NCBI GenBank assembly: GCA_964460845.1
Contig: CAYWRZ010000001.1
Location: forward strand, 248,001 to 312,000
Origin: CAYWRZ01 sp964460845
Lineage (GTDB): Bacteria > Bacteroidota > Bacteroidia > Flavobacteriales_D > UBA2798
Reading direction: 5' to 3'
Length of the DNA: 64,000 nt
The notes beneath the pieces were generated by a model that searched no databases, had not been told where the DNA came from, and saw nothing but the letters and a program-made list of their open reading frames with translations. A program made the position numbers and the translations under genes. Position 1 is the stretch's first letter; every line of letters begins with the position of its first letter. This document shows, in pieces, positions 51,971 to 60,810 of the stretch.

Positions 51971-53161
51971 ATGAAAACCATAGATCAGTTCTCTTTCGAA
52001 GGAAAAAAAGCGCTCATCCGTGTCGATTTTAATGTGCCGCTCGACAGCAATGCTCGTATTACCGACGATACACGTATTAAAGCGGCTTTACCTACGCTGC
52101 GAAAAATTCTTTCGGACGGAGGCTCGGTGATACTGATGTCGCACCTCGGTCGCCCTAAAAACGGACCCGAAGAAAAATACTCGCTTCGTCACCTGCTCGA
52201 CTATCTTTCGGACGCGCTTGGCACCCCGGTAAAATTCGCCGGTGACTGCATCGGTGAAGAAGCCCGTAACTTAGCCTCCACGCTCCAATCTGGCGAAGTG
52301 CTGCTGCTCGAAAACCTTCGTTTCTATAAGGAAGAAGAAAAAGGCGACGAAACGTTTGCCCGGCAACTGGCCGCATTGGGCGATGTCTATGTGAACGACG
52401 CTTTCGGCACCGCACACCGTGCGCACGCTTCTACGGCCGTTATTGCAAAGTTTTTCCCTGAGGCCAAAATGTTCGGCTATGTAATGGCCGGAGAGCTGCA
52501 CAATATTGACAAAGTACTGAATGATTCCGAACGTCCTTTCACTGCGGTGATGGGCGGCGCTAAAGTGTCTGACAAGATTCTTATTCTGGAGCAATTGCTG
52601 AAAAAAGCCGATCATATTATAATCGGTGGCGGAATGGCTTTCACCTTTATCAAAGCGCAGGGTGGACAGATCGGCAGCTCGCTGGTCGAAGAAGAGCGGC
52701 TTGAAACTGCGCTGCAAATTTTGGCCGACGCTGAAAAGCGGGGCGTAAAAATTCACCTGCCTTCCGACACGGTTGCTGCCGACCGTTTCGACAACGAAGC
52801 AGATCGCCGCACCTGTCCGATTAATGCTATTCCTCAGGGCTGGATGGGATTAGACATTGCCACAGAAACCGAAAAAGAGTATGCAGCCGTAATTGCCGCT
52901 TCTAAAACCATCTTGTGGAACGGCCCTATGGGCGTGTTTGAAATGAGCAATTTCGCACACGGAACCCAAGCCGTAGCCGAGGCCATCGTCAAAGCCACCG
53001 AATCGGGGGCGTACAGCCTTATCGGCGGCGGTGATTCGGTCGCAGCCATTCACAAGTACGGATTAGGGGAAAAAGTAAGCTACCTTTCGACCGGTGGGGG
53101 CGCGCTGCTCGAATACATCGAAAGCGGCACACTGCCCGGCATCGAAGCGATTAACCAATAA
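51971..53161 (+). CDS. pgk: Phosphoglycerate kinase
   Basis: A 396-residue monomeric glycolytic enzyme that transfers phosphate between 1,3-bisphosphoglycerate and ADP. It shows RVDFNVPLD near the N-terminus, MSHLGRPKN, LLLENLRFYKEEEKGDE, VNDAFGTAHRAHAST, the C-domain GGAKVSDKI and the nucleotide-binding GGGDSVAAIHKYG with STGGGALLEY. The ATG at 51971 is chosen because the N-terminus then matches the family; a longer reading frame upstream overlaps the promoter. It converges with comF. Confidence 0.97.
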   Translation: MKTIDQFSFEGKKALIRVDFNVPLDSNARITDDTRIKAALPTLRKILSDGGSVILMSHLGRPKNGPEEKYSLRHLLDYLSDALGTPVKFAGDCIGEEARNLASTLQSGEVLLLENLRFYKEEEKGDETFARQLAALGDVYVNDAFGTAHRAHASTAVIAKFFPEAKMFGYVMAGELHNIDKVLNDSERPFTAVMGGAKVSDKILILEQLLKKADHIIIGGGMAFTFIKAQGGQIGSSLVEEERLETALQILADAEKRGVKIHLPSDTVAADRFDNEADRRTCPINAIPQGWMGLDIATETEKEYAAVIAASKTILWNGPMGVFEMSNFAHGTQAVAEAIVKATESGAYSLIGGGDSVAAIHKYGLGEKVSYLSTGGGALLEYIESGTLPGIEAINQ

Positions 53162-53182
53162 GCCAAAGAACCCCGTTCAACA

Positions 53183-53875
53183 TTAGGCGCAAGCGGCGGC
53201 CACCACGCTTACCCGCACCCCTTCGTACGCTAGCAACGCCCGGCCACAAGCTTCTATGGTCGCGCCGCTGGTTACCACATCATCGACCAGCAGCCAGTGC
53301 CTGCCGATCACCTCTTCGGGCTTTTTTACCCGGTAGCTCTCTGCTACATTGACCCAGCGATCGTAACGGCTTTTGCGGGTTTGTGAACCGGTCTGCACAA
53401 TACGCTCCAGCAAGTCTTTTTCGACCTTACAACCCAGCGTAGCCTGCATTCCGCGCGTCAGCACCTCTGACTGATTGTAACCTCTTTTCCGTAATTTCCG
53501 GGGATGCAAAGGCACGGGAACCAGACCGTGCACCTCCGTCAAAAAAGGACAGGAAGACACCGCTTTTCCCATTTCGCGTCCTAAGAAAAGTCCCGCTTCT
53601 TTTTGCCCTTTATACTTCAAGCCGTGCAAGAGACGCTGCATTCCACCTGCCTTGGAAAAACGGAACAAGGCTGCTGCAAACTCCACCTGCACCCTGCCTT
53701 TCAAGGCCCCCATCACCTGATTATCGCGATCCGTAAAATGATCGGTATAAGGCAAACGAAGCAGGCAATAGGTACACAGGGTATTTTCTCCGCCCCGGAG
53801 CAAATCCCCACAGCAAGTACAACGACAGGGAAACCAAAGATTGATCCACTCAGCCCCCCATTTCTTCCACATCAT
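53183..53875 (-). CDS. ComF family phosphoribosyltransferase-like protein
   Basis: A 230-residue ComF/GntX-type protein. The N-terminal CRCTCCGDLLRGGENTLCTYC carries a four-Cys zinc motif. The C-terminal phosphoribosyltransferase-like domain has VPVPLHPRKLRKRGYNQSEVL and the PRPP-loop LLVDDVVTSGATIEACG. In naturally competent bacteria ComF is required for DNA uptake, and in others the role is unclear. The start at 53875 (MMWKKWG) is preferred: the frame continues upstream but the extra residues do not resemble the family. Confidence 0.9.
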   Translation of the reverse strand: MMWKKWGAEWINLWFPCRCTCCGDLLRGGENTLCTYCLLRLPYTDHFTDRDNQVMGALKGRVQVEFAAALFRFSKAGGMQRLLHGLKYKGQKEAGLFLGREMGKAVSSCPFLTEVHGLVPVPLHPRKLRKRGYNQSEVLTRGMQATLGCKVEKDLLERIVQTGSQTRKSRYDRWVNVAESYRVKKPEEVIGRHWLLVDDVVTSGATIEACGRALLAYEGVRVSVVAAACA

Positions 53876-54030
53876 GAGACAAAATAAATACCGCCGTAAT
53901 CCATCTCCAAATCTGTTTTTGCGCATTATTACATTTCGAAAAATGCGTAACCTTGCTACGAATTTGTTTCGGCTCAGGGTTTTTATCCTCTGATTTTGCC
54001 TTACTTTTGTACTTAAGTTAAACCCTCTGT

Positions 54031-54987
54031 ATGGAGACCACACAACCTAAAAAATCTAAAGACCCGCTCTACATCACGCTTATCGTGCTGTTGCTGGGTG
54101 CCGGTTCTTTTCTGTTTTATCAAATGCAGCAATACCGTTCGGGATTGGAAACCTGTGTGCAGAATGCCGACGTGATGCAAAAAGAAATTTCCGACCTCAA
54201 CCTGATGCTGAAAAACAACGGAATGGTCGATCTGCTGGGCGATAACTTGCGTGATAATCTCGATCAACTGCTTTCCGAATACCAGGGCATACAGACCAAC
54301 AATAAAAGTATGCGCGACAGCATCAACAAGCAGATCCACGCTATCGATTCGTTAAGCCGTTTGGCCGAACAACACAAAGGCGATGCGTATATGATTTACA
54401 AGCTGAATAAGGAAACCGAAACGCTTCGTAAAATCATGCAGGGCTATGTGCATACCATCGATTCGTTGAACACTTTGAACCAGGAATTACATGCGACCAT
54501 ACAGGTAAAAGACCGTCAGATCTCGGACGTGTCGCAGGAACGTGACGAAATAAAAGATAAAAACAAACAACTGGAAGATAAAGTAGCCCGAGGTTCGGCG
54601 CTGCAAACTTCGGGACTCACAGCCGGAGCCATTCACCTTCGCAACAGCGGCAGGCAGGTAGAAACTTCTCGTTCGGGAAGGGCCGATATGATCAAAGCCT
54701 GCTTTACCATTATGGAAAATCCGATTGCCAAAACCGGGCTCCGACAGATTTATATGGTCGTAATTACACCCGATGCGACCGTGCTAAGCACCGATCCGAA
54801 TGCGAAATTCAAATGGGAAGGCGGCGAAAGCCAGTACAGTCTCGTACGCGAAATCGACTACCAGAACGAACTCACAGAGCTGTGTATGTATGCCGATGTG
54901 AAGCAGGATTTGGTCAAAGGTGTATATATCGTAGAATTGTACAGCGACGGATCCAAAATTGGAAAAACCTCGTTCACGCTGAAGTAA
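54031..54987 (+). CDS. Membrane-anchored coiled-coil protein, unknown function
   Basis: A 318-residue protein. One membrane helix (about residues 13-30) is followed by a long extracytoplasmic coiled coil (about 35-190) with heptads rich in Leu, Ile, Asp, Glu, Lys and Gln. A compact beta-rich C-terminal domain of about 110 residues follows (CFTIMENPIAKTGLRQIYMVVITP ... GKTSFTLK). Such proteins are sometimes annotated as chromosome-partitioning-like because of the coiled coil, but no ATPase motif exists here. A TACTTTTG element (54002-54009) lies 21 nt before the ATG. It stands alone between comF and truB, and I do not assign a function. Confidence 0.75.
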   Translation: METTQPKKSKDPLYITLIVLLLGAGSFLFYQMQQYRSGLETCVQNADVMQKEISDLNLMLKNNGMVDLLGDNLRDNLDQLLSEYQGIQTNNKSMRDSINKQIHAIDSLSRLAEQHKGDAYMIYKLNKETETLRKIMQGYVHTIDSLNTLNQELHATIQVKDRQISDVSQERDEIKDKNKQLEDKVARGSALQTSGLTAGAIHLRNSGRQVETSRSGRADMIKACFTIMENPIAKTGLRQIYMVVITPDATVLSTDPNAKFKWEGGESQYSLVREIDYQNELTELCMYADVKQDLVKGVYIVELYSDGSKIGKTSFTLK

Positions 54988-55001
54988 AAAATAACAGGTA
55001 T

Positions 55002-55766
55002 TTATTCGTTTTCTTCCTGTCCGCTTTTGCGGCTGTGAAGAAAAGCACGCCGTGAAGAAACCTCTTCCTGCGCTGAAGAACCCGGAATAAGAAGTTCGAG
55101 CATTTCCGGAAGGGTTCGTGCATCTTCTACCTTCAACGCTCCATTACGCGTACGCCGCAAAGCTTTCAAGTAAGCCCCGCTACCTAAGCGCTGCCCAAAG
55201 TCGTGCGCCAGTGAACGGATATACGTGCCCTTGCTGCACACCACCCTGAAATCGACCTCGGGCCATGCAATACGGGTAAGCTCCATCTCATGAATCGTGA
55301 TCCTATGGGGTTTTATTCCCGTTTCTTTACCCTGACGCGCAAGCTCGTACGCTCTTTTTCCCGCTATGCGCTTGGCCGAAAAATCGGGAGGATACTGTTC
55401 CTGCTCCCCTAAAAACGAAGCCGCTACACGCTGTAATTCTTCTGAAGAAATCGGAGACGTATCAAATACACGGTCAATAGCCGTTTCACAATCATACGAA
55501 GGGGTGGTAGCACCTATTACCAATGTACCGGTATATTCTTTTTCTTCGGACTGAAGACTTTCAATTTTTTTCGTGGCCTTACCCACACACACAATAAGCA
55601 GTCCCGTAGCCAGAGGATCGAGTGTTCCGGCATGGCCTATTTTGGCTTTTTTTTGCCCGGTAACCTTTATAAGGTGCCATTTGAGCTTGCGCAACACATC
55701 GAAAGATGTCCACTCGTAAGGCTTGTCGATGAGCCAGGTTTCCCCTTTTTCGAGATCGGGAATCAT
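55002..55766 (-). CDS. truB: tRNA pseudouridine(55) synthase TruB
   Basis: A 254-residue TruB, which converts U55 of the tRNA T-loop to pseudouridine. The catalytic Asp lies in HAGTLDPLATGLL, preceded by LIDKPYEWTSFDVLRKLKW. The substrate-binding EKEYTGTLVIG and CSKGTYIRSLAHDFG are also conserved. The C-terminus is a short basic tail rather than a full PUA domain, usual for Bacteroidota. It is coupled to uppP by a TGATG overlap and is the last gene of the ftsX-DUF3098-uppP-truB string. Confidence 0.95.
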   Translation of the reverse strand: MIPDLEKGETWLIDKPYEWTSFDVLRKLKWHLIKVTGQKKAKIGHAGTLDPLATGLLIVCVGKATKKIESLQSEEKEYTGTLVIGATTPSYDCETAIDRVFDTSPISSEELQRVAASFLGEQEQYPPDFSAKRIAGKRAYELARQGKETGIKPHRITIHEMELTRIAWPEVDFRVVCSKGTYIRSLAHDFGQRLGSGAYLKALRRTRNGALKVEDARTLPEMLELLIPGSSAQEEVSSRRAFLHSRKSGQEENE

Positions 55767-56545
55767 CAGGTAATAGTGAGTTCATAGCCCATTCCGAGCA
55801 GAATGAGCAGTGCCAGTCCGAGTACAATACGGTAATAGCCGAAGAGTTTGAAGCCATGGCGGGTAAGAAAACCTATGAAAAAACGGATAGCCAGCAGCGC
55901 TACAAGAAAAGCCACTACATTGCCCACAAGCAGCAAATACAGGTTATCGGACGTGATGGCTTCGTGCTGATCCCATAATTTTTTGGCCGAAGCGGCAAAC
56001 ATGGTAGGCACGGCGAGAAAAAAAGAGAACTCGGCTGCCGTTTTCCGATCGAGCTTCTGCGCCATTCCACCAATAATTGTAGCCGCAGAGCGCGACACCC
56101 CGGGAATCATGGCAATACACTGAAACAGACCTATTTTAAACGCTTTGGGATAATCGACCTGCGCATCGGGGCGAGGCTTGTTCAACCAGCGATCAATAAA
56201 TACGAGCACTATACCTCCCACGAGCAGACTGATAGCCACTACCGTTACATTTTCGAGCATGGCATCGATATAATCGCTTAGCAACAAACCCAGCACTGCT
56301 GCAGGAATAAAGGCGACAAACAGCTTGTAGTAAAAGTCGATCGACTGAAAAAAACGTTTCCAATACAGCACTACTACCGAAAGAATAGCGCCAAACTGAA
56401 TGTTAACAATAAATGCTTTAAGGAAATCCGTGCTTTCGAGCCCCAGCAGCTTTTGGGTGATGATCATGTGTCCGGTCGATGAAACCGGTAAAAATTCGGT
56501 AAGCCCTTCTACAATAGCTATCAGGACAGCGTCCAGCAGTTCCAT
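55766..56545 (-). CDS. uppP: Undecaprenyl-diphosphate phosphatase
   Basis: A 259-residue BacA/UppP membrane protein that dephosphorylates undecaprenyl diphosphate and so recycles the carrier lipid of peptidoglycan and O-antigen synthesis. It has the family motifs VEGLTEFLPVSSTGHMI near residue 13 (catalytic Glu region) and MIPGVSRSAATI in the second half, and about eight helices. It is joined by TGATG overlaps both to the preceding DUF3098 gene and to truB. Overexpression of the family gives bacitracin resistance. Confidence 0.96.
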   Translation of the reverse strand: MELLDAVLIAIVEGLTEFLPVSSTGHMIITQKLLGLESTDFLKAFIVNIQFGAILSVVVLYWKRFFQSIDFYYKLFVAFIPAAVLGLLLSDYIDAMLENVTVVAISLLVGGIVLVFIDRWLNKPRPDAQVDYPKAFKIGLFQCIAMIPGVSRSAATIIGGMAQKLDRKTAAEFSFFLAVPTMFAASAKKLWDQHEAITSDNLYLLLVGNVVAFLVALLAIRFFIGFLTRHGFKLFGYYRIVLGLALLILLGMGYELTIT

Positions 56546-56802
56546 CAGCCCGCAGCTTCTTTTTTAGGCTTTTTCAGAATGGCCAGCAGCACCACTACGT
56601 AGCCCACAATAATGAGGAAAGGCGCAAGGGTAATACGGCGATGGCTGAAAATTTCTTTCGCGTCGAAATGATCCGGATCGGGCGAAGCACCGCCCATCAT
56701 CAGGATAAAGCCCAATACGACCAGCGCTATGCCGGCAATAATCAGCACGTAATTCTGACGGTGAAAAGGAAATCCTCCTATATGTTTATTTTTCTGACTC
56801 AT
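56545..56802 (-). CDS. DUF3098 family small membrane protein
   Basis: An 85-residue protein with two hydrophobic helices (about residues 16-38 and 60-78) joined by a short loop (GGASPDPDHFDAKEIFSHRRITLAP). It belongs to DUF3098, found between ftsX and uppP in Bacteroidota. The conserved F-D-x-x-E-I-F-S-x-R-R loop is a family mark. The function is unknown, and the genomic position suggests a link to cell division or envelope synthesis. It is coupled to uppP by TGATG and follows ftsX by 6 bp. Confidence 0.88.
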   Translation of the reverse strand: MSQKNKHIGGFPFHRQNYVLIIAGIALVVLGFILMMGGASPDPDHFDAKEIFSHRRITLAPFLIIVGYVVVLLAILKKPKKEAAG

Positions 56803-56808
56803 CGTTTT

Positions 56809-57696
56809 TTAGTAAAGTAAATCGGAACGCATACGCAGGTATTTACGCAATGCAAAGTAAGTAGAAATCCACGAAATTAAAATACCGAGCAGGGTCACGC
56901 CGCCGAACAGTATAAGCAGAAGCGGCAAATCCTGCACCTCTACCAGCTCGGGCAGCCAGCTTACGGCATAATTGAGAATGAGCAGAATCAGCCCCAGTGA
57001 AATGACGGCCGCCACAATACCCTGCAAAAAAGCGCGCGCCAAAAAAGGTCGGCGTATAAAGCGCTCGGTAGCACCTACCAATTGCATGCTGCGGATAAGC
57101 AGACGGCGCGAATACACCGCAAGACGTATGGTGTTATTAATAAGCGCAATGGCTACCACAAGCAACAACGCGGCAAGCCCCAGAATAATATAAATGATCT
57201 GCCCTGCTTTTTGATTGATGGTCAGGAACATACCCCGGTCGTACGACACTTCCTGAATGATTCCTCCATGCGCAGCAATCAGGTTCTCTTCAATTTTTTG
57301 CACGCTGTCGAGGCGGGCGTAATCTTCCCGGATATACACCTCGACCGAGGGCAATATGGGATTGTAATTATCAATAGGTTCGGTCAGGTTCTCGTCGCCC
57401 AAAATTTCGCGCGTCAGCTCCAGTGCATCTTCCTTACTGATAAAACGAGCCGATTTCACAAAATACTCCGAAGCCAGCGTTTTTTCAAGCTGCCGCATAT
57501 CGGCATCGCGCACGTTTTCCTTAAAAAACACATCGACACGGATACTCTCTTTGGCCAGGCGCGTAGCCTTTTTCGAAATCATCACCACCCAGCCCGTAAG
57601 CCCGAGCATAAACAGCACCAGCGATATGCCTATCACGGTAGAAAGGTAGGATGTACGCGCGCTGCGCCGGGTAAGACGCTGAGAATTATGCTTCAT
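56809..57696 (-). CDS. ftsX: Cell division protein FtsX
   Basis: A 295-residue FtsX, the permease-like partner of FtsE that couples divisome activity to peptidoglycan hydrolases. It has one N-terminal helix (about 20-42), a periplasmic domain (about 45-165) and three C-terminal helices with NNTIRLAVYSRRLLIRSMQLVGAT, the conserved cytoplasmic loop. ftsE is not adjacent. A CTTATTTTG promoter-like element lies close upstream of its ATG. It leads the ftsX-DUF3098-uppP-truB operon. Confidence 0.94.
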   Translation of the reverse strand: MKHNSQRLTRRSARTSYLSTVIGISLVLFMLGLTGWVVMISKKATRLAKESIRVDVFFKENVRDADMRQLEKTLASEYFVKSARFISKEDALELTREILGDENLTEPIDNYNPILPSVEVYIREDYARLDSVQKIEENLIAAHGGIIQEVSYDRGMFLTINQKAGQIIYIILGLAALLLVVAIALINNTIRLAVYSRRLLIRSMQLVGATERFIRRPFLARAFLQGIVAAVISLGLILLILNYAVSWLPELVEVQDLPLLLILFGGVTLLGILISWISTYFALRKYLRMRSDLLY

Positions 57697-57850
57697 AAGG
57701 TTCGCAAAATAAGGACTAAAGTACCAATAATCGGCGCGTCATGCTGTTAAACTTTCTTAATCCATCAACAGTCGGCTTTTAAAATCTTCGGTTTCGGGCA
57801 TCGGGCGCTTTTTTCCTAAATTCGCGGGATAAAAAAAGTTTCCGCAAGGC

Positions 57851-60793
57851 ATGGAGTACAAACCGCAGGATATAGAACCCAAATGGCGCCGTTACTGGGC
57901 TCAGCATAAAACGTTTAGCGCAGCCGAACACAGCGATAAGCCCAAGTATTATGTATTGGATATGTTCCCGTATCCCTCAGGAGCCGGTCTGCACGTAGGC
58001 CATCCGCTCGGGTATATCGCTTCCGACATCGTGGCCCGCTACCGCCGCCTGCTGGGCTACAACGTGCTGCATCCCATGGGTTACGACTCTTTCGGGTTGC
58101 CTGCCGAACAGTACGCCATTCAAACCGGTCAGCACCCCGCCGTCACCACGGCACGCAATATCGAACGGTACCGCGAACAGCTCGATAAAATCGGCTTTTC
58201 GTTCGACTGGGATCGCGAGGTACGTACTTCCGATCCAGCCTACTACAAATGGACACAGTGGATTTTTATCCAGCTTTTCAACTCCTGGTACAATCCTGTG
58301 CAACAAAAAGCCGAGTCCATCGAAACGCTGATACACATTTTCGAAAAAGAAGGCTTCAAAGGTTCGGACGATGAAATGCTGCACGGCGGAATCGAAAAAT
58401 CGATCGCTCCTTTTACAGCCAAAGAATGGCAACACTTCGGAGAAAAAGAACGCCTTTCTATCCTGATGAATTTTCGCCTGGCTTACCTCGACGACAGTTG
58501 GGTAAACTGGTGTCCGGCGCTGGGCACGGTACTGGCCAACGACGAGGTAAAAGACGGCGTTTCGGAACGGGGCGGCCACCCGGTAGAACGCAAGCTGATG
58601 AAACAATGGAGCCTGCGCATTACCGCCTACGCCGAGCGATTGCTTTCGGGACTCGACACCGTGGACTGGGTCGAAAGCCTCAAGGAAACGCAGCGCCACT
58701 GGATTGGCAAATCGGAAGGCTGCTCCCTGCACTTTGCGCTCGAAACCCATTCGCACGCCCAAATCGAAGTATTTACTACCCGACCCGATACGCTTTTCGG
58801 AGTGAGCTTTATTTGCCTCGCACCCGAGCATGAACTGGCTTCTTCATTGGCTACCGCCGAATACCGCGAAGCCGTAGAAACCTATATCACGTATGCTAAA
58901 AACCGCTCGGAACGCGAACGGCAGGCCGATGTAAAAACCGTAACCGGACAGTTTACCGGCTCGTATGCCGTACATCCTTTTACCGGCAAGCCCGTTCCGG
59001 TTTGGATAGCCGACTATGTGCTTTCGGGTTATGGCACCGGCGCCGTGATGGGCGTACCGGCGCACGACAGCCGCGATTACGCCTTTGCCCACCATTTCGG
59101 ATTGCCTGTTACACAGGTCATCGAAGGCGGCGACATAAGCCAGGCTGCCTACGAAGCCAAAGAAGGACGACTGATCGCTTCCGGTTTCCTCGACGGACTT
59201 TCGGTAAAAGAAGCCATGAGCCGTGTGCTGGAAGAAGTCGAAAAACGCGGCATCGGTCAGCGAAAAATCAACTATCGCCTGCGCGACGCCGTATTCGGTC
59301 GTCAGCGCTACTGGGGCGAACCCATACCCGTGTATTACCGCGACGGCATCCCTTACACCGTAGCCGAAGAAGACCTTCCGGTGACGCTGCCCGAAATCGA
59401 TAAGTTTCTCCCGACCGAAAGCGGAGAACCGCCCTTAGCAAGAGCCGGCTCCTGGAAATACCAGGGGCAATACGAATACGAACATACCACCATGCCGGGC
59501 TGGGCAGGAAGCTCCTGGTACTTCCTGCGCTACATGGATCCGCACAACGACAAGGCATTTGCTTCTCCCGAAGCACTGGCCTACTGGAAAGAAGTGGATC
59601 TGTATATCGGCGGAGCCGAGCATGCCACGGGGCACCTGCTGTACTTCCGTTTCTGGACCAAATTTCTCAAAGACCGGGGCTGGATCAGCATCGAAGAGCC
59701 CGTACGCAAGCTCATTAACCAGGGCATGATTCAGGGGGTATCAGATAAAATTTACATGAGCCGCGAAGCCCGGCAGCATATCGATCTTTACACCTTACAA
59801 GAAGGTGTCAGCGCAAAGCAGGTAAAAGCAAGCGAAAAGCTCGTAACCGTATTTGTAAGCGCCGACATTTACTGCAAGCACATCGAATTTACGCCCGACG
59901 ATAATTTCACCGCTATCAACGTGCCCATCGAGCTGGTGAGCGAAAACCGGGTCGATCTTACCCGCCTCATAGCCGAACGTCAGGAGTATCAGGAAGCCGT
60001 ATTTATCACCGGCAATGGCAGCTACTGGAAAAACGGGAAGCTTTACGGCAAGCAGGGCGAGTTAAGTTCCGTAACCGAAGCTGTGCATTTTCTCAGTTTC
60101 AACGAGGTCGAAAAAATGTCGAAATCGAAATGGAACGTGGTAAACCCCGACGAGATTATCGCCGTGTACGGAGCCGATACGCTGAGGCTGTATGAGATGT
60201 TCCTCGGCCCCATCGAGCAGCACAAGCCCTGGGATACCAAAGGAATAGAAGGCACTTCGCGTTTTCTGAAGAAATGCTGGAGGCTTTTCCATTCGGGCGA
60301 TACATTTTCAGTAAGTGAAGAAGCGCCAGAAAAAACCGAGCTCAAAGCCCTGCACAAAATGCTGAAGCGCGTCAGCGAAGACATTGAACGTTATTCCTTC
60401 AACACGGTGGTATCGGCCCTGATGATTGGCGTAAACGAGCTGAGCGACCTGCGCTGCCACAAACGCGCCATTCTCGAACCGCTGGTGATCGCCCTTTCGC
60501 CCTATGCCCCGCACATTGCCGAAGAGCTGTGGGAAAAACTGGGGCATACCGGCAGCGTGGCGCATGCGCAATGGCCTGCCTACGATGAGAGTCACCTTGT
60601 AGAAGATGCTTTCGCCTACCCGGTGCAATTTAACGGCAAAACGCGTTTCAACCTCGAACTACCGCTGAACTTACAGCCTGCCGAAGTAGAAAAAGCCGTG
60701 CTAAGCGCCGCACAAACGCTCAAATACCTCGAAGGACGTACACCCAAAAAAGTGATCGTAGTGCCGGGACGTATCATCAACGTAGTGGGATAA
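57851..60793 (+). CDS. leuS: Leucine--tRNA ligase
   Basis: A 980-residue class I synthetase. It has the HIGH-type motif HVGHPLGY near residue 49, the CP1 editing domain with TTRPDTLFGVSF and GTGAVMGVPAHDSRDY, the GWAGSSWYFLRYMDPHN segment and the KMSKSKWN loop near residue 757. It is longer than the E. coli enzyme (860). Extra residues lie in a block after the WIFIQLFNSWYN region and in an insert of roughly 100 residues just before KMSKS. Both also occur in other Bacteroidota, from memory. It is monocistronic, with a TAAATTCG element (57817-57824) about 26 nt upstream of the ATG. Confidence 0.97.
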   Translation: MEYKPQDIEPKWRRYWAQHKTFSAAEHSDKPKYYVLDMFPYPSGAGLHVGHPLGYIASDIVARYRRLLGYNVLHPMGYDSFGLPAEQYAIQTGQHPAVTTARNIERYREQLDKIGFSFDWDREVRTSDPAYYKWTQWIFIQLFNSWYNPVQQKAESIETLIHIFEKEGFKGSDDEMLHGGIEKSIAPFTAKEWQHFGEKERLSILMNFRLAYLDDSWVNWCPALGTVLANDEVKDGVSERGGHPVERKLMKQWSLRITAYAERLLSGLDTVDWVESLKETQRHWIGKSEGCSLHFALETHSHAQIEVFTTRPDTLFGVSFICLAPEHELASSLATAEYREAVETYITYAKNRSERERQADVKTVTGQFTGSYAVHPFTGKPVPVWIADYVLSGYGTGAVMGVPAHDSRDYAFAHHFGLPVTQVIEGGDISQAAYEAKEGRLIASGFLDGLSVKEAMSRVLEEVEKRGIGQRKINYRLRDAVFGRQRYWGEPIPVYYRDGIPYTVAEEDLPVTLPEIDKFLPTESGEPPLARAGSWKYQGQYEYEHTTMPGWAGSSWYFLRYMDPHNDKAFASPEALAYWKEVDLYIGGAEHATGHLLYFRFWTKFLKDRGWISIEEPVRKLINQGMIQGVSDKIYMSREARQHIDLYTLQEGVSAKQVKASEKLVTVFVSADIYCKHIEFTPDDNFTAINVPIELVSENRVDLTRLIAERQEYQEAVFITGNGSYWKNGKLYGKQGELSSVTEAVHFLSFNEVEKMSKSKWNVVNPDEIIAVYGADTLRLYEMFLGPIEQHKPWDTKGIEGTSRFLKKCWRLFHSGDTFSVSEEAPEKTELKALHKMLKRVSEDIERYSFNTVVSALMIGVNELSDLRCHKRAILEPLVIALSPYAPHIAEELWEKLGHTGSVAHAQWPAYDESHLVEDAFAYPVQFNGKTRFNLELPLNLQPAEVEKAVLSAAQTLKYLEGRTPKKVIVVPGRIINVVG

Positions 60794-60810
60794 AAAAAGG
60801 GAGCGGCACG

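Noticed and set aside
53876..54043. Longer N-terminus of the ComF-family protein
   Set aside because: The additional residues lack similarity to ComF and overlap the start region of the divergent coiled-coil gene.
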